Source: Pseudonocardiales bacterium (GTDB lineage: Bacteria; Actinomycetota; Actinomycetes; Mycobacteriales; Pseudonocardiaceae). Taken from it: DNA of 6,119 nt. Below, piece by piece: positions 1 through 5,238 of the stretch; the stretch's first letter is position 1; each line of letters opens with the position of its first letter. The stretch is from NCBI GenBank assembly GCA_013695005.1, contig JACDBJ010000533.1:1-6119 (forward strand), read 5' to 3'. The translations under genes and the position numbers were made by a program. Under the pieces are notes generated by a model. That model was not told the DNA's origin. It searched no databases and saw only the letters and a list, made by a program, of their open reading frames with translations.

Positions 1-423
1 CAGCGCGACCGCCGCGGCGGCGCAGCGGGCCAGGTCGCGGTCGACGACGTCGGCGACCGAGCGCATGACCAGCCCGAACCAGGTGTCGCTGACGTCCTGG
101 ACGGTGGCGCCGTGGTAGACCCACTCCCGCGCCGACTCGGGCAGCAGCGCGCGAAGGGACTTGATCAGGCCGGCCGTCGAGTGCCCCGTCGCCCGGTTGC
201 CGGCGCCGATCTCGTCGAGGTCGAGCAGCTCGACGTTGGCGTGGGACTCGATGGTCTTCGCCGCCGCTGCGGGCACCAGGCCGACGTCGGCCTGCGCGTG
301 CGCCAGCGCGGCGAGGATGTCCAGCCACGACTGGGTCCGGCCGCGGTCGTCGAAGAGAACGTGCAGCTCCGGCGTGGTCCAGAGATGGCCGTAGATCGTC
401 GAGTCCGAGAGGTGCGCACTCAC
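1..423 (-). CDS. Aspartase/fumarase-superfamily lyase (adenylosuccinate lyase-like), N-terminal part, truncated by window edge
   Basis: The frame starts with GTG at 423-421 and stays open for 141 codons to the window edge; the rest of an expected ~450-residue enzyme lies outside. The start overlaps the stop of the upstream gene as GTGA (420-423). No strong Shine-Dalgarno is visible, so translational coupling is likely. The N-terminus (IYGHLWTTPELHVLFDDRGR, residues 10-29, then WLDILAALAHAQADVGL) is the typical first helices of adenylosuccinate lyase/3-carboxymuconate cycloisomerase relatives. TGHST (79-83) sits where the family has its first substrate-binding loop, and HGATVQDVSDT (104-114) matches the conserved G-T/A-T-x-Q-D-I-x-D-T region. 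These enzymes eliminate a leaving group from a carboxylate substrate. Housekeeping PurB is possible from this fragment, but the operon partner and neighbours argue for a specialised role. One candidate is the phosphate-eliminating step of coenzyme M biosynthesis (XcbC1-type). The family is firm; the substrate is inference. Confidence 0.88.
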   Translation of the reverse strand, partial: MSAHLSDSTIYGHLWTTPELHVLFDDRGRTQSWLDILAALAHAQADVGLVPAAAAKTIESHANVELLDLDEIGAGNRATGHSTAGLIKSLRALLPESAREWVYHGATVQDVSDTWFGLVMRSVADVVDRDLARCAAAAVAL

Positions 424-1334
424 AGCAGCAGCTTTCGGAGCCCTTCACGCACCTCGTCCAGGTTCGCGCCCCACGGGACGACCGCGGTGTGGTCGGTGAC
501 CTCGAGACCCCGCTCCATCAGGCAACACTTGGTCAGCGTGCGGTCCTCACTGTTCCCATTGCCGGCATCGCCGGCGGCGCCGGCCAGCACCCTCGCCCGC
601 GGGCAGAGGTCGACCCGCTCCGGCTCGTCGCCGTAGAAGTGCCGGTGGAACTGCAGCGAGCGCTCGCAGCCGATCAGCAGCCAGTCCTTGCGGTCGGCGG
701 GTCGGGTGTCGAGGTAGGCGACGCCGGAACCCTCGCCGAGGTCGGCCCCGGAGCCTCGGCACGGCAGCAGGTACTCCGCCGAGGGGTGGGCCGCGGCGAT
801 GTCCTCGACCGACACCACGTCGAGCTGCAGGTCGACCGGCGGTAGGTCCTCGTCGAACTCGACGGCCTGGGTGGCCTGCGCGAACAGCTTCGCCGGCTCC
901 GGCGGAACCACTTCGGTCACCCGCACCGCGATGGGCTGCGGCCGGTAGATGAAGTTGACGTGCTCGAAGCGCCCCAGCACGACGGTGGCCAGCGCTCCGG
1001 GCACCGCGACCCGGGCCAGCGCGGTGGCGTTGCCGACGTCGACCTTCGGGTCCTCGACCCAGGCCGTGTCCTCCGGGCCGGACATCAGCCGGGCGTCTAC
1101 GACCGGCGAGAACAGCGGCTCGGTGCTGGCCTTGCGGACCTCGACCATCGTGATGCCCTCGCGCCCGCGCAGGGCGAGGAAGTCGGTGCGGCGGTAGACC
1201 TCCCGGCCGTCCAGGTAGCCGAGGATCGCGTCCTCGGTCAGCGGGATGTCGACCTCCTGCATCGACATGCCGCGGTAAGGATGGGCGCGGGTGTTGGGCC
1301 GGGGCTCCGGGATCATGGACGGGCTCGGGATCAT
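420..1334 (-). CDS. Uncharacterised 304-residue protein with Cys/His-rich C-terminal half
   Basis: I do not recognise a characterised family. I place the start at ATG 1334-1332 because GGAG lies 6 bases upstream; ATG at 1316-1314 is an alternative, and the frame is open further upstream to 1481 through the intergenic region without support. There is no signal peptide or membrane segment, so the protein is probably cytoplasmic. The N-terminus is proline-rich (MIPSPSMIPEPRPN). A mixed alpha/beta-looking middle follows, with a conserved-looking GRFEHVNFIYRPQP at 121-134. The C-terminal half holds C192, C223, H230, H232, C244 and a C270-C271 pair. The run CERSLQFHRHFYGDE (223-237) followed by DLCPR looks like a possible metal or thiol site, but this is pattern reading only. 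The stop overlaps the lyase start by four bases, so both proteins are probably made together and act in the same pathway. If the lyase belongs to coenzyme M synthesis, this could be another step of that route. Confidence 0.85.
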   Translation of the reverse strand: MIPSPSMIPEPRPNTRAHPYRGMSMQEVDIPLTEDAILGYLDGREVYRRTDFLALRGREGITMVEVRKASTEPLFSPVVDARLMSGPEDTAWVEDPKVDVGNATALARVAVPGALATVVLGRFEHVNFIYRPQPIAVRVTEVVPPEPAKLFAQATQAVEFDEDLPPVDLQLDVVSVEDIAAAHPSAEYLLPCRGSGADLGEGSGVAYLDTRPADRKDWLLIGCERSLQFHRHFYGDEPERVDLCPRARVLAGAAGDAGNGNSEDRTLTKCCLMERGLEVTDHTAVVPWGANLDEVREGLRKLLL

Positions 1335-1340
1335 GGGGTA

Positions 1341-1344
1341 CTCC
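1341..1344 (-). promoter_or_regulatory. Ribosome binding site deciding the start of the uncharacterised gene
   Basis: Read leftward, the sequence is CCGGAGTACCCCATG: GGAG with a 6-base spacer to the ATG at 1334. The next in-frame ATG downstream (1316) is preceded only by a weaker GAG, and the upstream in-frame ATG codons have no such motif. This supports 1334 as the start. Confidence 0.55.
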
Positions 1345-1383
1345 GGCTGGCGGTCTGGCGGCTCACGCTGCTGCGGACTCTCC

Positions 1384-1408
1384 ACTGTTGTCCACCATGA
1401 CAGACAGT
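1384..1408. promoter_or_regulatory. Imperfect inverted repeat, candidate operator between the divergent units
   Basis: The left arm ACTGTTGTC (1384-1392) and right arm GACAGACAGT (1399-1408) are complementary apart from one extra G in the right arm, and they flank a 6-base centre CACCAT. The arms are A/T-richer than the surrounding DNA, as expected for a dimeric regulator site. The right arm overlaps a possible leftward -10 element (TACTGT). No regulator gene is in the window, so the binding protein is unknown. Confidence 0.4.
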
Positions 1409-1432
1409 ACGGCCAGGTGGGAGCCCCGAACC
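1404..1432 (-). promoter_or_regulatory. Possible leftward promoter for the uncharacterised gene and lyase
   Basis: Reading leftward, TACTGT at 1409-1404 fits the actinobacterial TANNNT -10 pattern and would start transcription near 1397, leaving a leader of about 60 bases before the ATG at 1334. The region where a -35 box should be (about 1432-1427, GGTTCG) is a poor match. A second TANNNT match, TAAGGT at 1435-1430, is an alternative. This is a weak call, based on position and the overlap with the inverted repeat. Confidence 0.22.
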
Positions 1433-1480
1433 TTATCCCCGGGCCACGAACCATCCCCCAGGCTTTGTCGGCTGCGGACA

Positions 1481-1510
1481 TTCACCGCGGCACTCGACGT
1501 CGCTTAGCGT
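1481..1510 (+). promoter_or_regulatory. Candidate rightward promoter giving a leaderless transcript
   Basis: TTCACC (1481-1486) and TAGCGT (1505-1510, fits TANNNT) are separated by 18 bases. The -10 box ends six bases before the ATG at 1517, so transcription would begin at or very near the start codon. No Shine-Dalgarno precedes this ATG (the preceding bases are GCGTTGGGCA), which agrees with a leaderless message, common in actinobacteria. The spacer contains the 8-base palindrome CGACGTCG (1495-1502). Confidence 0.4.
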
Positions 1511-1516
1511 TGGGCA

Positions 1517-2836
1517 ATGCCCAACAGGCTCGTGGTGGTCGGCGGCGGCGCTGCCGGCATGTCCGCGGCGTCGGCGGCCCGCCGGGTCGACCCCGGCCTG
1601 GAGATCGTCGTCCTCGAGTCCAGCGGGTACGCGGCCTACGGCCTGTGCGGCATCCCGTACTACCTCGCCGGGCTGGTCGAGCGCGCCGAGGACCTGGTGG
1701 CCTACCCCGCGACGTACTTCCGCGAGCACCGCCGGCTCGATCTCCGCCTGCGTGCGACAGCCGTGGAGCTGGACCCGGACCGCCGCACCGTGCAGTACAC
1801 CCAGGACGGCCGCACGCACCGGCTCGGGTACTCCGCGCTGATCGTGACCACCGGCGGCGTGCCGACCGTCTTCCCGCTTCCCGGGGTGCCCGCGGACCGG
1901 GTGTTCACCATCCGCACGCTCGAGGACGCGATATCGCTGCGCTCCCTGCTCGACGCCGGCCGGGTGGGTCGGGCGCTGATCGTCGGCGCGGGCTACATCG
2001 GCCTGGAGATGGCCGAGTCGTTCGCGGCGCGCGGCTGCGCGGTGACCGTGGTCGAGATGCTGGACCGGGTGCTGGCGAACTTCGACGCCCCGGTCGCCGA
2101 GCTCGTGGAGAAGCACGTCCGCGAGCACGTCGACCTCCGGCTGGGCACCGACGTCAAGAAGGCACTCGCCGAGCCCGATCTGGCCCCGGACATCGTCGTG
2201 CTCAGCGCCGGGGTCCGCCCGGCGGCCACGATCGCCGCCACGGCAGGCGCCGAGACCGGGCCCGGTGGCGCCCTGCTCGTCGACGACAGAATGCGGACCA
2301 GCCTGCCCGACGTGTGGGCGGCGGGTGACTGCGTCGCCGCGTACCACCGGGTGCTCGACGCGCCGGCGTTCGTGCCGCTCGGTCCTGCCGCGAACAAGGC
2401 AGGCCGGGTGGCCGGAACGGTGGCCGCGGGCGGTGACGCGTCGTTCGCCGGCATCGTCGGCACGGCCGTGATCAAGGTCTTCGAGCTGGAGGTCGCCAGG
2501 ACCGGGCTGACGCTGGCCGAGGCGCAGGCGGCCGGCCTCGACGCCCGGGCCACCGACGTGGTCAGCCGCTCGCGGGCGAAGTACTACCCCGGCGTCGAGC
2601 CGGTGCATGTCCGCCTGGTGCACGAGGCGCACGGGCGGCTGCTCGGCGCCCAGCTCGTGGCGCGTGAGGGCGCGGCGAAGCGGGTCGACGTCGTCGCGGC
2701 CGCCCTGTACAGCGGCATGGGCGTCGCCGACCTGCATTCGTTCGACCTGTCCTACGCGCCTCCCTACTCCCCTGTGTACGACCCGCTGACCGTCGCGGCG
2801 CAGGCCGCCATCGCGAACCTGGAGGTGGCCCGATGA
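1517..2836 (+). CDS. FAD-dependent pyridine nucleotide-disulfide oxidoreductase, single-Cys CoA-disulfide reductase/NADH oxidase type
   Basis: This is a complete 439-residue flavoprotein of the length usual for CoA-disulfide reductases. VVVGGGAAGMSAA (6-18) is the N-terminal FAD-binding GxGxxG fold. YGLCGIPYY (41-49) places a single redox cysteine, C44, in the position of the CoA-disulfide reductase cysteine that forms a mixed disulfide with its thiol substrate. GAGYIG (157-162) starts the NAD(P)H domain, and E180 at the end of its second strand favours NADH. WAAGDC (267-272) is the second FAD motif. KYYPG (355-359) and LSYAPPYSPVYDP (411-423) carry the tyrosines expected at the active-site interface of the dimer. 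There is no CxxxxC pair, so it is neither a glutathione reductase-like enzyme nor a classical 2-ketopropyl-CoM carboxylase. Its stop overlaps the next start (ATGA). Reduction of a CoM- or CoA-linked mixed disulfide, or reductive cleavage of a CoM thioether, is inferred from the neighbours. Confidence 0.9.
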   Translation: MPNRLVVVGGGAAGMSAASAARRVDPGLEIVVLESSGYAAYGLCGIPYYLAGLVERAEDLVAYPATYFREHRRLDLRLRATAVELDPDRRTVQYTQDGRTHRLGYSALIVTTGGVPTVFPLPGVPADRVFTIRTLEDAISLRSLLDAGRVGRALIVGAGYIGLEMAESFAARGCAVTVVEMLDRVLANFDAPVAELVEKHVREHVDLRLGTDVKKALAEPDLAPDIVVLSAGVRPAATIAATAGAETGPGGALLVDDRMRTSLPDVWAAGDCVAAYHRVLDAPAFVPLGPAANKAGRVAGTVAAGGDASFAGIVGTAVIKVFELEVARTGLTLAEAQAAGLDARATDVVSRSRAKYYPGVEPVHVRLVHEAHGRLLGAQLVAREGAAKRVDVVAAALYSGMGVADLHSFDLSYAPPYSPVYDPLTVAAQAAIANLEVAR

Positions 2837-3567
2837 ACGCACCCGTTGCGGTGGTGACCGGCGGTTCCTCCGGCATCGGCCTCGCGACCTGCGCGAAGCT
2901 GCTCGCCGAGGGGATGAGCCTCGCCGTGCTCGACCTGGACGGCGACACCGCGAAGCAGACCGCCGGCCCCGATGGCCTCGGCATCACCGCGGACGTCTCG
3001 GAGCCCGAGGACGTCGAGCGGGCCTTCGCCGCAGTGCTGGACACCTTCGGCCGGATCGACGTGCTCGTGAACAACGCCGGGATCAGCGGCGGGCCGAACG
3101 CCACGCTGGTGCACACCACCTCGGTCGAGGACTTCGACCGGGTACAGGCCGTGAACAGCCGGGGCGCGTTCCTGTGCTCGCGCGCGGCGCTCCCGGCGAT
3201 GATCAAGCAGGGCAGCGGGCACATCATCACGGTCGCCTCGGTGGCCGCCATGATCGTGTTTCCCGGCCGGGCCGCCTACAACGCATCGAAGGGCGCCGCG
3301 CTGATGCTGGCGAAGTCGATGGCCGTCGACTACGCGCACTTCGGGATCCGCAGCAACGCCGTCTGCCCAGGTTTCACCGAGACCCCGCTGACTCAGTGGC
3401 GGCTCGACGTCCCCGAGCTGCGCAAGGAGGTCGAGTCCCGCATCCCGATGGATCGGGTCGCCCAGCCCGACGACATCGCGGACGCGATCGCGGTCCTCGC
3501 CTCGGGTCGGATGCCCTACATGACCGGCCACGCACTCGTCGTCGACGGAGGATGGATTGCGCTATGA
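2833..3567 (+). CDS. Short-chain dehydrogenase, (R)-2-hydroxyalkyl-CoM dehydrogenase-like
   Basis: This is a complete 244-residue classical SDR. TGGSSGIG (9-16) is the cofactor loop, and D34 at the end of the second strand indicates NAD. NNAG (80-83), N108, S136, Y149 and K153 complete the catalytic set. Compared from memory with the (R)-2-hydroxypropyl-CoM dehydrogenase of Xanthobacter, it shares a long stretch around the substrate site, including a near-identical TPLTQWRLDVPELR segment (184-197). In that enzyme the CoM sulfonate is held by two arginines, R152 and R196. Their equivalents R146 and R190 are present here at a constant offset of six from all the catalytic residues. The predicted reaction is oxidation of an (R)-2-hydroxyalkyl-CoM thioether to the keto or aldehyde form in the cytoplasm. 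GGAGGT (2821-2826) is its ribosome site, and its ATG overlaps the flavoprotein stop. The exact alkyl group is not determined by the sequence. Confidence 0.9.
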   Translation: MNAPVAVVTGGSSGIGLATCAKLLAEGMSLAVLDLDGDTAKQTAGPDGLGITADVSEPEDVERAFAAVLDTFGRIDVLVNNAGISGGPNATLVHTTSVEDFDRVQAVNSRGAFLCSRAALPAMIKQGSGHIITVASVAAMIVFPGRAAYNASKGAALMLAKSMAVDYAHFGIRSNAVCPGFTETPLTQWRLDVPELRKEVESRIPMDRVAQPDDIADAIAVLASGRMPYMTGHALVVDGGWIAL

Positions 3568-4319
3568 GACTTGACGGGAAGGTCGCGCTGATCACCGGCG
3601 GGGGGTCGGGGATCGGCCAGGCGGCGGCGCTGCAGTTCGCGGCGCAGGGCGCGGCTGTTGCGGTGCTCGACCTGCGCGAGGAGGCCGCGGCGGAGACCGC
3701 CGCCTTGATCGGCAAGGCCGACGGCAGGGCGATCCCGCTGACCGCGAACGTCACCGACGCCGCACAGGTGCAGGACGCCGTGGCGCGGGCGGCCGCGGAG
3801 TTCGGCCGAATCGACGTGCTCTACAACAACGCCGGCATCGGCAGCAAAGGCTCGGTGGCCGTCGCCGAGGAGGATGACTGGGACCTGGCCATGTCGGTGA
3901 ACGCCAAGGGCACGTTCTTGTGCTCGCGAGCGGCGCTGCCGCACATGGAGTCTGGCTCGATCATCAACCAGGGATCGGTCGCCGCGCTGGTCGGCGTCCC
4001 CAACTTCGCCGCCTACTGCGCCGCGAAGGGCGCCGTCGTTGCGCTGACGCGTTCGATGGCCGTGGACCTCGCGCCGCGGGTGCGGGTGAACGTCATCTGC
4101 CCGGGCACGGTCTACACCCCGCTGATGGAGCCGATGCTGCGCGCCCGCGGCGACGGCGACCTGGAGGCCGGGCTCGCGAAGACCGTGGTCAAGTACCCGA
4201 TCGGCCGGCTGGGCACCCCGGAGGAGATCGCCAACGTCGCGCTGTTCCTGGCCAGCGACGAGTCGTCGTTCATGACCGGGTCGGTGATCACCCCGGACGG
4301 CGGGATGACCGCCCAATGA
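3564..4319 (+). CDS. Short-chain dehydrogenase, (S)-2-hydroxyalkyl-CoM dehydrogenase-like
   Basis: This is a complete 251-residue classical SDR. The start is the ATG at 3564, which overlaps the previous stop (ATGA) and follows GGAGGA at 3547-3552; the frame is open further upstream but that part lies inside the preceding gene. TGGGSGIG (11-18), D36 (NAD preference), NNAG (88-91), N113, S138, Y151 and K155 are all present. The segments GSVAALVGVPNFAAYCAAKG (137-156) and KYPIGRLGTPEEIA (210-223), and the C-terminal DGGMTA, resemble the (S)-2-hydroxypropyl-CoM dehydrogenase of Xanthobacter as I remember it. Of that enzyme's sulfonate-binding pair R211/K214, the lysine is kept (K210) but the arginine aligns with T207; K206 sits beside it. 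The protein probably handles the opposite enantiomer to its neighbour, with a somewhat altered acid-binding site. A generic 3-oxoacyl-type reductase role is the alternative. Confidence 0.88.
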   Translation: MRLDGKVALITGGGSGIGQAAALQFAAQGAAVAVLDLREEAAAETAALIGKADGRAIPLTANVTDAAQVQDAVARAAAEFGRIDVLYNNAGIGSKGSVAVAEEDDWDLAMSVNAKGTFLCSRAALPHMESGSIINQGSVAALVGVPNFAAYCAAKGAVVALTRSMAVDLAPRVRVNVICPGTVYTPLMEPMLRARGDGDLEAGLAKTVVKYPIGRLGTPEEIANVALFLASDESSFMTGSVITPDGGMTAQ

Positions 4320-4329
4320 GGACGTCACA

Positions 4330-5238
4330 GTGAGCGGCTTTCACCTCGCGCCGGACAAGCGCACGTCGCTGGCCGACGCGGTGGCGCTCGTGCACGACGG
4401 CGCGCAGGTGGCGCTCGGCGGCGGGTTGTGCGCACGGCTGCCGATGGCGCTGGTCCGCGAGCTGATCCGGCAGGGACGCCGCGACCTGCACCTCGTCGGC
4501 TCGGCGCACAGCATCGACGTCGACCTGCTGATCGCGGCCGGTGCGGTGAAGGTGTGCGAGGAGAGCTACGTCGGCTTCGAGCAGGACCTCGGGCTGGCAC
4601 CCGCGTTCCGGCGGGCCGCGGAGCACGGCGACATCGAGGCGCGCGAGAGCTGCTGCGTGACGATCCTGACCCAGCTGCGCGCCGCCGAGGCGGGGGTGCC
4701 GTTCCTGCCGGTCCGCGGCGTCAAGGGCACCGACATCCGACGGCTGCACCCGGAGTACGGCGCGGTGACCTGCCCGTTCACCGGCGAGGAGCTCGTCGCG
4801 GTGCCGCCGCTGTCCCCCGACGTGGCGCTGATCCACGCCCCGCTCGGCGACCGGCACGGCAACCTGCACCTCGACCAGCCCTACGTGCTGGACGAGCGCT
4901 TCGCTGCGGCGTCGCGGATGGTCGTGGCCACCGTCGACCGGTTGGCGGGCACCGCGGAGGTCGCCGATGCCGGCGTCGTGATCCCCGCACACAGCGTCGC
5001 GGCCGTCACCGAAGTGCCGTTCGGCGCGCACCCGTCCTCCTGCTACCCCGGCTACGCCTACGACCGGCCCCACCTCGCCACCTACATCGCGGCGGCCACG
5101 AAGGGCGGCGCCGAGCTGGCGGACTACCTGAAGCGCTTCGTGCGGGCAGGTGAGGAGCTCTACCGCAAGGAGATCGACGCAGAGCGGCTGTCGAGCTGGT
5201 CGGAGTCCACCGACGCCTGGAAGGAGCTGTTCCGGTGA
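4330..5238 (+). CDS. Family I CoA-transferase, alpha subunit (glutaconate CoA-transferase A-like)
   Basis: This is a complete 302-residue subunit, close to the length of GctA and IpdA proteins. The start is GTG 4330, ten bases after the preceding stop, with GAGG at 4318-4321 upstream. DKRTSLADAVALVHDGAQVALGGG (9-32) is the typical N-terminal helix and glycine-rich oxyanion loop. DIEARE (101-106) followed by LPFLPVRG-like FLPVRG (125-130) and the GDRHGN turn (173-178) are family hallmarks. In this family the alpha subunit completes the CoA site while the beta subunit carries the catalytic glutamate. The acyl substrate cannot be read from the sequence. From context it could be the acid derived from a CoM thioether, or a keto acid such as acetoacetate. 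Similarity to IpdA of steroid ring degradation is visible, but no other steroid gene is nearby. The stop overlaps the beta-subunit start. Confidence 0.9.
   Translation: MSGFHLAPDKRTSLADAVALVHDGAQVALGGGLCARLPMALVRELIRQGRRDLHLVGSAHSIDVDLLIAAGAVKVCEESYVGFEQDLGLAPAFRRAAEHGDIEARESCCVTILTQLRAAEAGVPFLPVRGVKGTDIRRLHPEYGAVTCPFTGEELVAVPPLSPDVALIHAPLGDRHGNLHLDQPYVLDERFAAASRMVVATVDRLAGTAEVADAGVVIPAHSVAAVTEVPFGAHPSSCYPGYAYDRPHLATYIAAATKGGAELADYLKRFVRAGEELYRKEIDAERLSSWSESTDAWKELFR

Noticed and set aside
165..419. An 84-codon minus-strand frame starting with ATG at the same place as the lyase
   Set aside because: It is an out-of-frame Arg/Ser/Thr-rich shadow. The GTG-initiated frame at 423 reads through the whole region and shows lyase motifs.
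1335..1481. N-terminal extension of the uncharacterised protein to an ATG at 1481
   Set aside because: It would run through the divergent promoter region, has no ribosome site, and the added residues look like translated non-coding DNA. The ATG at 1334 has GGAG at good spacing.
1517..2836. Assignment as 2-ketopropyl-CoM oxidoreductase/carboxylase
   Set aside because: That enzyme is longer (over 500 residues) and uses a CxxxxC pair. This protein has one redox cysteine and the CoA-disulfide reductase tyrosine motifs.
1433..2842. A 469-codon open frame on the minus strand opposite the flavoprotein
   Set aside because: It encodes an Arg/Gly/His-rich product with no motifs, as expected for the antisense of a high-GC gene. 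The plus-strand frame has clear FAD, NAD and cysteine motifs.
3174..3563. Upstream extension of the second dehydrogenase frame
   Set aside because: It overlaps the first dehydrogenase out of frame and is Arg-rich. The ATG at 3564 gives a normal SDR N-terminus and a coupled ATGA overlap.
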